Shown piece after piece: positions 7,452 to 15,917 of a stretch of 33,839 nt of DNA. A program made the position numbers and the translations under genes. The DNA lies in assembly GCA_002457065.1 (NCBI GenBank), contig NTKR01000009.1, positions 1 to 33,839 on the forward strand, written 5' to 3'. The stretch comes from an alpha proteobacterium MED-G10. Lineage in GTDB: Bacteria > Pseudomonadota > Alphaproteobacteria > Methylaequorales > Methylaequoraceae. The number at the start of each line of letters is the position of its first letter. The first letter of the stretch is position 1. The notes beneath the pieces were generated by a model. It ran no database searches. It was given only the letters and a program-made list of their open reading frames with translations, and was not told where the DNA came from.

Positions 7452-8698
7452 TGGTTTTTTCACAGACTCTTTTTAATTTAGACGATTTTAAAAACAAAAC
7501 TAAGACAAAGCTTTTCCAGAGTGCCAGAGACCAACTTTATAAGGAAATAAACGATAAATCATATGGTTTTTTAAAAGATCTTTTTAACATTGATGTTAAA
7601 GAGGTTTACGAATTAAAAAAAAAAATAGAGAAATTTGATAATGTACTTTTTTTAGGAACAGGAGGCTCAAGTTTAGGCGGCAAGACTTTAGTCTCAATAA
7701 AAACAAACTTTTTTAAGCAAACTAATAATCCAAGAATATTTTTTTTAGAAAATATAGATATTATTTCAATTGAAGGGCTTTTAGAACAAATTGACTTAGA
7801 AAGAACTTCGATAGTTGTTACTTCTAAATCAGGGGAAACGTTAGAAACCCTTGCTCAATTCTTTTTCCTTAAGAAAAAAATAGAAAAGCTTAAAGATTAC
7901 AAGGATAAGTTTTTTGTAATTACAGAAGATAAAAAAAGTACATTAAAAAGAATCCAAGAGGAAGAAGGTTTCAAGTTTATAAAACATAATGAAGAAGTTG
8001 GAGGAAGATATTCGGTTTTTAGTATAGTCGGTTTGCTACCAGCTTCGCTGTCTTGTTTTGATATTGAGAGTTTTATTTTGGGTGCAAAAGACTTTATCAG
8101 AAAGATTGAAGACGAAAAGTATTTTAATTCGTTATTTATTTCATCCTTATCAATGATAATGCTTGAAAGGAAAGGTTTTAATATATCAGTTTTTATGCCT
8201 TATATTGATAATCTAAATAATCTTTCTTTTTGGTATCGGCAACTATGGGCAGAAAGTATTGGTAAGAATAGTAATGCAATTACACCTATGAACTCCCTTG
8301 GTACAGTCGATCAACATAGTCAATTGCAATTATATTTAGATGGACCTAAAAATAAATTTTTTAATCTAATTGGGAGGAAGTATTTTGATAATTACAAAGC
8401 TTTAAACTGTAGGTTTGGGTTAAATGAAAAAGTTCAAACACTTCATATGAAGTCACTGGAATCATTAATGAAATGTGAAATGGATGCTACTTTAGAAACT
8501 CTAGTAAAGAATAAGTTACCCGTAAGATTTATAGAATTAGAGAAAGTCGATGAAGTGACCATTGGAGGGTTAATGATGTACTTTTTTATAGAAACTATTT
8601 TCAGTTGTTACTTAATGAATGTTGATCCATTTGATCAACCAGCCGTTGAGTATGGAAAGAAACTTACAAAACAAAAATTAAAAAATTATGAAAATTAA
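7451..8698 (+). CDS. pgi: Glucose-6-phosphate isomerase
   Basis: Interconverts glucose 6-phosphate and fructose 6-phosphate in the cytosol. SIS-domain motifs are in order: GTGGSSLGG (69-77), TSKSGETLET (124-133), the PGI signature EEVGGRYSVFSIVG (181-194), DQHSQLQLYLDGP, and near the C-terminus DQPAVEYGKKL with the catalytic lysine region. At 415 aa it belongs to the shorter bacterial forms rather than the ~550-aa E. coli type. It begins in a TAATG overlap with the M16 gene and ends 11 bp inside mutL, so it is part of the same transcription unit although unrelated in function. Confidence 0.96.
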   Translation: MVFSQTLFNLDDFKNKTKTKLFQSARDQLYKEINDKSYGFLKDLFNIDVKEVYELKKKIEKFDNVLFLGTGGSSLGGKTLVSIKTNFFKQTNNPRIFFLENIDIISIEGLLEQIDLERTSIVVTSKSGETLETLAQFFFLKKKIEKLKDYKDKFFVITEDKKSTLKRIQEEEGFKFIKHNEEVGGRYSVFSIVGLLPASLSCFDIESFILGAKDFIRKIEDEKYFNSLFISSLSMIMLERKGFNISVFMPYIDNLNNLSFWYRQLWAESIGKNSNAITPMNSLGTVDQHSQLQLYLDGPKNKFFNLIGRKYFDNYKALNCRFGLNEKVQTLHMKSLESLMKCEMDATLETLVKNKLPVRFIELEKVDEVTIGGLMMYFFIETIFSCYLMNVDPFDQPAVEYGKKLTKQKLKNYEN

Positions 8699-10430
8699 AA
8701 TTCTTTCTGATGACCTTATTAATAAAATAGCTGCCGGAGAAGTTTTAGAAAGACCATCTTCAGCGGTAAAAGAACTTGTAGAAAATAGCATCGATGCAAA
8801 TTCAAAAACAATTAATATTTATATTAGAAACGGTGGGAAAACTGAAATTACTGTTATAGATGATGGGGATGGAATCGATGAAAATCAGTTAGAACTAGCA
8901 GTACAAAGGCACGCTACATCGAAACTAAATATGGAAAACTTTGACAACATTCTTTCATTAGGGTTTAGAGGTGAGGCCCTGCCATCAATTGCTGCTGTAT
9001 CAAATTTAAAAATAAAATCTAATACAAAAAATAATGAAAATGGTAATTTGATAGAGTTAAATGCAGGAAAAATAATATCGAAAAAACCTACAAATCAGAA
9101 AAAGGGAACATTTATTAATGTTAAAGACTTATTTTACTCTACTCCAGCAAGATTAAAATTTTTAAAATCTGAAAACTATGAATCTTTGTTAATAAGAAGA
9201 ACTATAAAGAAATTAGCAATATGTAATTATAACATCATTTTTAGGTTAAATGTTAACCATAAAGAAGTGTTAAAAACAAAAAAAGTCGAAGAAACAAATG
9301 ACCTAGCTCAGTTAAAAATTAGAGTTGCTGAGGTGCTGGGTAATGAATTTATAGAAAATTCCATTTTCTTTGATGAACAAAAAGATTGTTACAGACTTTT
9401 TGGTTTCCTCGGAGTTCCGACATATCACCACTCCAATACTAATAATCAGTATATTTTTGTTAACAAAAGAATTGTTCAAGATAAATCCTTGAATGTTATT
9501 TTTAAACTAGCCTATCGAGATTTCATATCATATGACAGATTTCCGCAATTTGTTTGTTTTATTGAATGTCCATCAGAAGATATAGATGTCAATGTGCATC
9601 CAGCAAAAAATGAGGTGCGATTCAAGGATATCAAAACCTTGAATTCAAATATCATAAATTGTGTTAAAGAAAATTTAAAGAAAGTTATGCATTTTGCTAG
9701 TACTGTAAATACAGATAGAGCTATAAATAAATTTTCTAAATCAGTCTCACAAAATACACTAAAATTGGCTGAGACTCCTGATGTTGAATTTACCCCTTTT
9801 CCAATGAAGGTTGAGAATCAGGAACAAAACCAGGAAAGTGAAAAGAAAGAATTTCCTCTAGGATATGCAAAAAGTCAATTTCACAATACTTACATTATAT
9901 CTCAAACTGATAATGGAATTGTTGTTGTAGATCAACATGCGGCTCACGAGAGAATAGTATACGAAAGATTAAAAAATCAAATTTATAATAATGAAATTAA
10001 AACTCAATTATTACTAATTCCAGTTGTGATTGATATTGAAAAATCATCTTTGAATGTAATTTTAAACTCTCTTGAAACGGTTAAAAAGTTTGGAGTTAAT
10101 ATTGAGCAGTTTGGAAGCGATTCAATTGTCGTGAGAGAAGTTCCTAGTATTTTATCTGATTGTGATATTAAAAATTTAACCTTAGATTTAATAAACGACT
10201 TTATTGAAAGTAAAGATTCTAAATTAGTTGAGGAAAGAATAAATAGAATCTGTTCCAAAATGGCTTGTCATGGTTCTATACGTGCAGGTAGAGAAATGCA
10301 AATTAATGAAATGAATGATTTACTCAGAAGAATGGAGGCAACTCCTTTTTCAGGCCAATGTAATCATGGACGTCCTACTTATGTTGAATTAAAACTAAAT
10401 GATATAGAGAAACTTTTTGGAAGAAAATAG
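8688..10430 (+). CDS. mutL: DNA mismatch repair protein MutL
   Basis: ATPase and endonuclease of methyl-independent mismatch repair, acting after MutS. The N-terminal GHKL ATPase is complete: IAAGEVLERPSSAVKELVEN, DDGDGI, RHATSKL and LGFRGEALPSIAAV. A variable linker lies around 330-390. The C-terminal dimerisation/nuclease domain has the endonuclease motif DQHA-x2-E-x4-E (D415, H417, E421, E426), plus CHGSIRAG and GQCNHGRPT (556-564), the metal-binding cysteine motifs. MutL with this motif is expected where MutH is absent. 580 aa is normal. It is the last gene of the plus-strand unit; an intrinsic terminator follows within 55 bp. Confidence 0.97.
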   Translation: MKIKILSDDLINKIAAGEVLERPSSAVKELVENSIDANSKTINIYIRNGGKTEITVIDDGDGIDENQLELAVQRHATSKLNMENFDNILSLGFRGEALPSIAAVSNLKIKSNTKNNENGNLIELNAGKIISKKPTNQKKGTFINVKDLFYSTPARLKFLKSENYESLLIRRTIKKLAICNYNIIFRLNVNHKEVLKTKKVEETNDLAQLKIRVAEVLGNEFIENSIFFDEQKDCYRLFGFLGVPTYHHSNTNNQYIFVNKRIVQDKSLNVIFKLAYRDFISYDRFPQFVCFIECPSEDIDVNVHPAKNEVRFKDIKTLNSNIINCVKENLKKVMHFASTVNTDRAINKFSKSVSQNTLKLAETPDVEFTPFPMKVENQEQNQESEKKEFPLGYAKSQFHNTYIISQTDNGIVVVDQHAAHERIVYERLKNQIYNNEIKTQLLLIPVVIDIEKSSLNVILNSLETVKKFGVNIEQFGSDSIVVREVPSILSDCDIKNLTLDLINDFIESKDSKLVEERINRICSKMACHGSIRAGREMQINEMNDLLRRMEATPFSGQCNHGRPTYVELKLNDIEKLFGRK

Positions 10431-10431
10431 A

Positions 10432-10989
10432 TTAAACGCTCTCAACAAAGATAAACTGAGAGTGTGAAATTTTTTTTTTTTTTAGGATAGAAAAGTTTTT
10501 GATTTCATCGATTTTTTCTTTATGAGATAGTTCTATGATTCCGTATGATTTCTTGTCAAATATTCTATTTTTGTAAAAGGATTCAAAAATATTTTTAATA
10601 CAAAGTTTTTCATACGGCGGATCTAAAAAAAAAAAATTGATTTTTGAATATGGTAATCTCAATTTTTCATAACTTTTTTTTATGAATTTAACATTTAATT
10701 TTACATTAAGGGCATTATAGTTCTGTTTGGCTAAATTTATTGATTCAAGAGAGTTATCTACAAAAATAATCTCTTTTGATCCACGAGATAAAAATTCTAG
10801 ACCAATTGCTCCTGAACCACAAAAACAATCCAAAACTGTAAGGTCAAGAAATCTTATTTTTTTTTTTACAAAAAAACTCTCTAAAATATTAAAAATTGTT
10901 TCTTTTGCTCTGTCTGAAGTTGGTCTTATTAAATTATCATTAGGTGTTAAAAGTTTTTTTCCTTTAAATTTACCAGAAATTATTCTCAT
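10432..10989 (-). CDS. rsmD: 16S rRNA (guanine966-N2)-methyltransferase
   Basis: Methylates G966 of 16S rRNA during 30S assembly. The N-terminus MRIISGKFKGKKL matches the family's MRIIxGxxxGRxL, which fixes the start at the ATG (10987-10989) rather than the TTG one codon upstream. The SAM-binding motif DCFCGSGAIGLE lies near 54-65, the conserved RPTSDRAKETIFNIL precedes it, and the catalytic DPPY is near 123-126. 185 aa is normal. Oddity: near the C-terminus a run of lysines is encoded by the A-tract opposite a 14-T run, because the opposite-strand terminator of mutL lies within the coding sequence. It converges on mutL with one base between stops and overlaps rluB by 20 bp. Confidence 0.94.
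   Translation of the reverse strand: MRIISGKFKGKKLLTPNDNLIRPTSDRAKETIFNILESFFVKKKIRFLDLTVLDCFCGSGAIGLEFLSRGSKEIIFVDNSLESINLAKQNYNALNVKLNVKFIKKSYEKLRLPYSKINFFFLDPPYEKLCIKNIFESFYKNRIFDKKSYGIIELSHKEKIDEIKNFSILKKKKISHSQFIFVESV
10436..10483 (+). terminator. Intrinsic terminator of the ribF-mutL unit, inside rsmD
   Basis: A 9-bp stem with one G-T pair (ACGCTCTCA at 10436-10444 with TGAGAGTGT at 10457-10465), a 12-nt loop, and after four bases a run of 14 T (10470-10483). This is the clearest intrinsic terminator in the window. It begins 6 bp after the mutL stop and lies wholly within the 3' end of rsmD, which is transcribed the other way. On the minus strand the T-run becomes an A-run before the hairpin, so it should act mainly for mutL. 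Confidence 0.8.
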
Positions 10990-11716
10990 CAATATATCCT
11001 ATTTTTTTGAAAATTTTGTTAAATTCTTGTTTATTAACCTCAAAAATTTTTCCTAATTCTAATTGGCCAAGTTTAAATGGACCATACTCTACTCTCTTTA
11101 ATTTCTTAACAACTAGTTTATAGTTCTTCATAATCTTTCTAATTTCTCTATTTTTTCCTTCTATTAATTCTATTTTCAGTGTGTGGATTTTTTCTCTTGA
11201 AGATATAACTTGAATTTTAATTTTCTGGTATATCTGGCCAGCAATTTCAAAATTTTTTTTTGTTGCAACAAACAAGTCTTCACTTAAATCACCTTTAACG
11301 ATTACTTTGTATTTTCTAGTAATCTTATTTTTAGGTTTTTCAAGAAAACTTGAAAGAGTAGGGTTATTTGTGAATATCATCAATCCCTCTGACATAATAT
11401 CCAATCTTCCAACTGAGACTAATCTTGGTATATCTTTCGGAAAAAGCTTAAATAGACTTCTTTGATTTCCTTGTTCTTTATTTGATGAAACATAGTTAAT
11501 AGGTTTATTAAAAATCCAAATTCTCGTTTTCTTTTTATTCAGTACTTTATCAAAAATTGAAATTTTTTTTATTTGTTTACTTTCTATCGAGTAATCAGTA
11601 AAAATTTTTCCATTTACTTTTAAGTATCCTTCTTTTATGTATTTTTCTGCTTCTCTACGAGAACATATTCCACAGTGTGATAATATTTTTGATAGTCTTA
11701 CTTTACTGCTTTTCAA
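10970..11716 (-). CDS. rluB: 23S rRNA pseudouridine synthase, RsuA/RluB family
   Basis: Isomerises a uridine in large-subunit rRNA (U2605 for E. coli RluB). The N-terminal S4 RNA-binding domain (RLSKILSHCGICSRREAEKYI, about 7-50) is followed by the catalytic domain with the RsuA-family motif VGRLDIMSEGLMIFTN; D106 is the catalytic aspartate. The C-terminal EGKNREIRKIM and YGPFKLGQLELG motifs are typical. 248 aa is on the short side but complete. The start is TTG at 11716, overlapping the end of the puuD-like gene by 14 bp. The exact target uridine cannot be read from sequence; RluB is the usual alphaproteobacterial member. Confidence 0.88.
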   Translation of the reverse strand: MKSSKVRLSKILSHCGICSRREAEKYIKEGYLKVNGKIFTDYSIESKQIKKISIFDKVLNKKKTRIWIFNKPINYVSSNKEQGNQRSLFKLFPKDIPRLVSVGRLDIMSEGLMIFTNNPTLSSFLEKPKNKITRKYKVIVKGDLSEDLFVATKKNFEIAGQIYQKIKIQVISSREKIHTLKIELIEGKNREIRKIMKNYKLVVKKLKRVEYGPFKLGQLELGKIFEVNKQEFNKIFKKIGYIDENNFW

Positions 11717-12428
11717 TTTTCTTTGAGCTTTCTATTAAACCTTTAAATATTTCAATATCTTTTTCGTCAATTAAAAACTCTGGATGCCATTGAATGCCTA
11801 AACAATAATCAAGTTCGGGATTTTCAATACCTTCAATGATACCATCATCAGTTTCACAATTTACAATAAATCCACTTCCTAATTTTTTTACCGCTTGATG
11901 ATGGGCTGAATTGACATACATTTTGTCAACTTGGGTGATTTTGTGTAATTGAGTGTCTCTAAATATAGTAACTAGGTGACTAGCTTCATCTCTTGGATTA
12001 ACTTGTTCGTGATTTATTTTTGTTTTAATTTCATCAGGAATATGTTGGATTAAGGTTCCACCAGCAACAACATTTAAAAGTTGTTGACCACCACAAATTC
12101 CAAGAATCGGTAGGTTTAGTTTAATAGCTTTTTCAGTTATAACAAATTCAAACTCAGTTCTTTCTTGTTTAATTGAGACCTTATTACTTTTTTTCTTTTC
12201 ACCATAAATTCTCGGGTCAACATCAAAGTCGCCACCTGTTATTATCAGACCATCTATTAAATTCAGAAAGTCATCAATCATTTTTGTATTATGTGGAAGA
12301 AAAACAGGTGTTCCCCCAGCTTGTGCAACAGAATCAGAATAATTTCTTCTTGCCGCATACCAAGGATATTTAGAATAACTTGTGGAGTCTTCATTATCTA
12401 ATGTAATTCCAATAATTGGACTTTTCAT
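11703..12428 (-). CDS. Class I glutamine amidotransferase-like hydrolase (PuuD/peptidase C26 family)
   Basis: Free-standing class I glutamine amidotransferase fold of the gamma-glutamyl-GABA hydrolase family. Motifs: IIGITLDNED at the N-terminus, IDGLIITGGDFDVDP, nucleophile elbow LGICGGQQLLNVVAGG with C112, and QWHPEF with H215 and E217 completing the triad. The family's YVNSAHHQAV segment is also present. In E. coli, PuuD frees GABA from gamma-glutamyl-GABA in putrescine breakdown, but no other Puu gene is nearby, so the natural gamma-glutamyl substrate is unknown. First gene of a minus-strand unit with rluB and rsmD; it is divergent from the cyclophilin-like gene with about 38 bp between start codons. 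Confidence 0.86.
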   Translation of the reverse strand: MKSPIIGITLDNEDSTSYSKYPWYAARRNYSDSVAQAGGTPVFLPHNTKMIDDFLNLIDGLIITGGDFDVDPRIYGEKKKSNKVSIKQERTEFEFVITEKAIKLNLPILGICGGQQLLNVVAGGTLIQHIPDEIKTKINHEQVNPRDEASHLVTIFRDTQLHKITQVDKMYVNSAHHQAVKKLGSGFIVNCETDDGIIEGIENPELDYCLGIQWHPEFLIDEKDIEIFKGLIESSKKIEKQ

Positions 12429-12456
12429 AGTATTTAAAAAATAGTTATTTAATGTT

Positions 12457-12460
12457 AGGA
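12457..12460 (+). promoter_or_regulatory. Shine-Dalgarno AGGA deciding the start at 12467
   Basis: AGGA ends 6 nt before the ATG at 12467, good spacing for that codon. The in-frame ATG at 12452 lies upstream of this site and has no purine-rich sequence of its own. Confidence 0.5.
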
Positions 12461-12466
12461 TATTAT

Positions 12467-12841
12467 ATGCAAAAAAAATGTAAAATATGTATAAAAAATT
12501 TTGAAATAATAGTTGATTTAAAACATACTCAAACGGCTGAAAAGATTTGGGATGCCCTTCCTATAAAATCCAATATAAATGTTTGGGGTGATGAAATTTA
12601 TTTTTATACCTCTGTTTCGTCAGATCAAGAAAAGGATGCTAAGGAAGTAATAAGTTTAGGTGAAATTGTTTATTGGTCAGCTGGTAAAGCAATTGCAATA
12701 GGCTTTGGTAAAACTCCAATATCTGAGGGAAACGAAATCAGATTAGCAGATAAATGTAATATATGGGGTACAACAACTTTTGATTTAAAACAATTAAAAA
12801 ATATTCCAAGCAACTCTGAGATTTCAATTGAAAAATACTAG
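12467..12841 (+). CDS. Cyclophilin-like domain protein (PF04126-type)
   Basis: Small cytosolic protein, 124 aa, resembling the bacterial/archaeal cyclophilin-like beta-barrel family typified by Thermotoga TM1367. The recognisable block is WGDEIYFYTSV, then a spacer, then GEIVYWSAGKAIAIGFGKTPIS, which matches the family's G-[ED]-[VI]-x-Y-W-x-x-G-x-A-[LI]-x-x-F-G-P-T-P core with Lys for the first Pro. The family has the cyclophilin fold but no demonstrated prolyl isomerase activity; its function is unknown. The N-terminus carries a CxxC pair (C5, C8). ATG 12467 is preferred over 12452 on ribosome-binding-site grounds. It overlaps tadA by 14 bp. Confidence 0.72.
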   Translation: MQKKCKICIKNFEIIVDLKHTQTAEKIWDALPIKSNINVWGDEIYFYTSVSSDQEKDAKEVISLGEIVYWSAGKAIAIGFGKTPISEGNEIRLADKCNIWGTTTFDLKQLKNIPSNSEISIEKY

Positions 12842-13277
12842 AAAGAATTTTATGAAACTTGCCGTTAAACAAGCAGCAAAGTCTATAGGTTTAAGTGAAG
12901 TACCTGTTGGATGTGTGATAGTTGATGGAAATGGTGAGATTATTAGTTCAGGATATAACGCTAGTATTGAGAAAAATGACCCCACACTTCATGCTGAGAT
13001 AATGGCAATTAGAAAGGCTTGTAAGAAAAGAAAAAATACGAAACTTTTAGATTGTTCTTTGTATGTAACCCTTCAACCTTGCACAATGTGCGAAGCCGCT
13101 ATATTTGAAGCTGGCATAAAGAAAGTTTATTTTGGTTCTTATTCGGATAGTTTTAAAAATTTTTCAGATTTAAAAAATAAATATCATAAGGAATTAAATG
13201 GATATATTTATTATGGTGGTATCGAAGAAGAGAAGTGCACTTCAATGTTAAAAGTTTTTTTTAAGAAGTTAAGATAA
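12828..13277 (+). CDS. tadA: tRNA-specific adenosine deaminase
   Basis: Converts A34 of tRNA-Arg(ACG) to inosine; essential in most bacteria. Cytidine/deoxycytidylate-deaminase fold with zinc ligands H55 (in LHAEIMAI, E57 the proton shuttle) and C85/C88 in PCTMC. The approach EVPVGCVIVDGNGEII and the C-terminal YYGGIEEEKCTSMLKVFF are TadA-like. The family usually has TLEPC; here it is TLQPC. The start shown is TTG at 12828, which aligns with the N-terminus of other alphaproteobacterial TadAs; ATG at 12852 (141 aa) is a credible alternative. The stop abuts the convergent purD stop with no intervening base and no visible terminator. Confidence 0.93.
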   Translation: MKNTRKNFMKLAVKQAAKSIGLSEVPVGCVIVDGNGEIISSGYNASIEKNDPTLHAEIMAIRKACKKRKNTKLLDCSLYVTLQPCTMCEAAIFEAGIKKVYFGSYSDSFKNFSDLKNKYHKELNGYIYYGGIEEEKCTSMLKVFFKKLR

Positions 13278-14543
13278 TTAATAATTTTTAATACCTATAT
13301 CATTTCTATAAAAACCATTTTTCCAATTAATTTGCTTAAGGATTCTATATGCAGTTTTTCTAGCTTTTTTTATATTTGAGGAAACAGCAGTTACAGACAA
13401 AACTCTTCCACCATACGAATAAAAATCCTCTGAAATAAGCTTTGTACCAGCATGAAAGATTTCTACATCCTTTTCTAATTTCAAGTTTTGTAAATTTTTA
13501 ATTATTTTATTTTTTTCATACTTTCCTGGATAACCTTTAGCTGCTAAAACTACGCAGACAACAGCCTGTTTTTTTTTGATTATTCTTATATTTGATAATT
13601 TGTCTTCACAAGTTGCTTTGAAGATTTCGAGTAAATCTGTTTTTAAACTTCTCAATAGTGTCTGACACTCAGGATCTCCAAATCTTACGTTATATTCTAT
13701 AACCTGAGCTTTATCTTTTTGAATTATGAGCCCAAAGAAAATTACTCCTCTATATACAATTTTATCTCTTTTTAGACCATCAAAAGTTTTCTTTACTATA
13801 TCTTTAATTATATTCTGTTCTAAGACATTACTTACCAAATTTGATGGTGTAAAACATCCCATTCCACCTGTATTTGGACCCTTGTCATCTTCATAGGCTT
13901 TTTTATGATCTAATGCATATCCAAGCGGTAAAAATGTTTTTTTATCAAAAAATGCAAAATAGCTTATCTCAAAGCCTTCTACAAACTCTTCAATAATTAT
14001 TTTTTTCCCTGATTGTCCAAATCTTTTTTGTAAAAGAATTTCTTCAAGTGCTTTTATGCTTTGAATTTTGTCTTTACAAATAATTACTCCCTTACCTGCA
14101 GCCAGCCCATCTGCTTTTACTACAATTGGAAAGTGGCAGTCTTCAAGAAAAATTTTGGCTTTAGAAAATGAGGTAAACTCTTTGAACATTGGCGTCGGAA
14201 TTTTATGTTTGTTTAAAAATTTTTTTGCAAATGATTTTGAGCTTTCAAGTTTTGATGCCGACTTAGTTGGTCCAAAAGTCTGAATACCATTTTTTATTAG
14301 ATAATCACTAAGCCCATCTGCTAGAAATTCCTCTGGTCCGATTATTACAAACTCAACATTATTTTTGAGGCAAAAATCTAATATTTTTTTCTTATCTTTT
14401 GGATCAATATTAAAACATTTTGCTATTTTAGATATACCTGCATTTCCTGGAGTACAAAAAATATTTTTTGACTTTTTAGATTTTTTTATACTCCAACATA
14501 TCGAATGTTCTCTGGCTCCACCTCCAATAACCAAAATGTTCAA
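13278..14543 (-). CDS. purD: Phosphoribosylamine-glycine ligase (GAR synthetase)
   Basis: Second step of purine synthesis: phosphoribosylamine + glycine + ATP gives GAR. ATP-grasp enzyme of 421 aa, normal length. Motifs: NILVIGGGAREHSICW at the N-terminus, IIGPEEFLADGLSDYL, VVKADGLAAGKGVIIC (ATP-binding loop), GPNTGGMGCFTPS and the signature VRFGDPECQTLL. The start is TTG at 14543, preceded by an AAGGAAGA ribosome binding site; there is no in-frame ATG that would keep the nucleotide-binding N-terminus. It is a single-gene minus-strand unit, divergent from xseA across 36 bp. Confidence 0.97.
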   Translation of the reverse strand: MNILVIGGGAREHSICWSIKKSKKSKNIFCTPGNAGISKIAKCFNIDPKDKKKILDFCLKNNVEFVIIGPEEFLADGLSDYLIKNGIQTFGPTKSASKLESSKSFAKKFLNKHKIPTPMFKEFTSFSKAKIFLEDCHFPIVVKADGLAAGKGVIICKDKIQSIKALEEILLQKRFGQSGKKIIIEEFVEGFEISYFAFFDKKTFLPLGYALDHKKAYEDDKGPNTGGMGCFTPSNLVSNVLEQNIIKDIVKKTFDGLKRDKIVYRGVIFFGLIIQKDKAQVIEYNVRFGDPECQTLLRSLKTDLLEIFKATCEDKLSNIRIIKKKQAVVCVVLAAKGYPGKYEKNKIIKNLQNLKLEKDVEIFHAGTKLISEDFYSYGGRVLSVTAVSSNIKKARKTAYRILKQINWKNGFYRNDIGIKNY

Positions 14544-14547
14544 TTTT

Positions 14548-14555
14548 TCTTCCTT
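14548..14555 (-). promoter_or_regulatory. Ribosome binding site for the TTG start of purD
   Basis: On the minus strand the sequence reads AAGGAAGA a few bases before TTG at 14543. This good match to the anti-Shine-Dalgarno sequence supports the non-ATG start. Confidence 0.55.
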
Positions 14556-14579
14556 TTATGTTATACGTTAATTCTACTT

Positions 14580-15917
14580 ATGAATACTATATCTAATATA
14601 TCTGAATATACTGTAAGTCAGCTCAATAAATCCATAAAAAATATTATCGAAAATAGTTTTTTTGTGATTAAAGTTGTAGGCGAAATTTCACAAGTCAAAA
14701 AACACTCATCAGGACACATTTATTTTACTTTAAAAGATAGTGAAAGTACAATTTCTGCAGTTTGTTGGAGATCAAATACCAGCAAACTAAAAGTTGATGT
14801 TGAAGAAGGTAAAGCAGTTTTAGTGAAAGGAAAGGTTACAACTTACTCACCACAATCTAAATATCAATTAATTGTAGAGCAAATTGAATACCAAGGTGAG
14901 GGAGAGCTTCTTAAATTATTAGAGGATAGAAAAAAAAAATTAGCAGAACAAGGTTTTTTTGATACAGAAAGTAAAAAAAAAATTCCAGAGTTACCAAAAA
15001 ATATAGGAGTTATAACATCGGAAACAGGTGCAGTTTTTAGAGATATAATTCATAGAATTAGTGATAGATTCCCTTCGAATTTATTACTTTTTCCTGCTAG
15101 AGTTCAAGGTGAAAATAGCGTCCAGGAGATTTGTGACGGCATAGACTTTTTTAATAGTTTACCAAATACCAATGAAAACAAACCTGATGTAATAATTATA
15201 GCAAGAGGAGGGGGGAGTCTCGAGGATCTGATGCCATTTAATGATGAAAAAATTGTTATCAAAGTTTTCAATTCAGAAATTCCAATTATTTCTGCAGTTG
15301 GCCACGAAACAGATACTACTCTTTGTGATTTTGCTGCAGACCTAAGATCACCAACTCCTACGGCTGCAGCTGAAATGGTTGTACCTGATAGAAATCAGAT
15401 TTGGCTAAGGATTTCAGATAAATTTATTGCTTTAGAAAAATATGTAGAAAACTTTTTAAAAGAGAAAAAAAATGAATTACAACTTACTGAATCTAAGATA
15501 CCTGACATAGAACAGAATATAAACAATAGTTTCCAAAACATTGATTTTCAAAATCAAAAATTAAAAACAAGTTTAGAATATAAAATTTCAGACAAAAAAA
15601 TAAGTTTTTTTGAAATTTCTAAAAGATTAAATTTTGATAAAGTTTTTGATAATTTAAAATTAATCTCTGAAAGATTGATTGCATCGTTTGAGAAATTTGA
15701 AATAAAATTTGGAACTTTTATGAAAGATAAACAAAAAGATCTAGAGTTGCAAAAAAGGAAACTGGATATTTTGTCTTATAAAGAAACTTTAAGAAGGGGA
15801 TACGCAGTTGTGAAAAAAGGAAAAAAAGTAATAAGTGATAATGCTGATGCGAAAGTCAATGATAATCTAGAAGTTGAATTTTCGAAAAGCACAATGCTTG
15901 TGAAGAAGATACAATGA
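14580..15917 (+). CDS. xseA: Exodeoxyribonuclease VII large subunit
   Basis: Catalytic subunit of exonuclease VII, which degrades single-stranded DNA into oligonucleotides together with XseB (not in this window). The OB-fold N-terminus reads YTVSQLNKSIKNII...GEISQVKKHSSGHIYFTLKD, as in the family. The catalytic region carries GVITSETGAVFRDIIHRI, IIARGGGSLEDLMPFNDE and SAVGHETDTTLCDFAADLRS. The C-terminal half is a long coiled coil ending in the RGYAVV motif. The ATG at 14580 gives 445 aa with the standard N-terminus; an upstream open extension to 14505 would run into purD and adds unconserved residues. It overlaps the M23 gene by 4 bp (ATGA). Confidence 0.96.
   Translation: MNTISNISEYTVSQLNKSIKNIIENSFFVIKVVGEISQVKKHSSGHIYFTLKDSESTISAVCWRSNTSKLKVDVEEGKAVLVKGKVTTYSPQSKYQLIVEQIEYQGEGELLKLLEDRKKKLAEQGFFDTESKKKIPELPKNIGVITSETGAVFRDIIHRISDRFPSNLLLFPARVQGENSVQEICDGIDFFNSLPNTNENKPDVIIIARGGGSLEDLMPFNDEKIVIKVFNSEIPIISAVGHETDTTLCDFAADLRSPTPTAAAEMVVPDRNQIWLRISDKFIALEKYVENFLKEKKNELQLTESKIPDIEQNINNSFQNIDFQNQKLKTSLEYKISDKKISFFEISKRLNFDKVFDNLKLISERLIASFEKFEIKFGTFMKDKQKDLELQKRKLDILSYKETLRRGYAVVKKGKKVISDNADAKVNDNLEVEFSKSTMLVKKIQ

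Noticed and set aside
13265-13300. Terminator between the convergent tadA and purD
   Set aside because: No stem with G-C pairs or T-tract after a hairpin is visible; the stops abut directly.
14505-14579. N-terminal extension of xseA from an upstream ATG
   Set aside because: The added 25 residues are unconserved and would run 39 bp into the purD 5' end; the conserved family N-terminus begins at ATG 14580.
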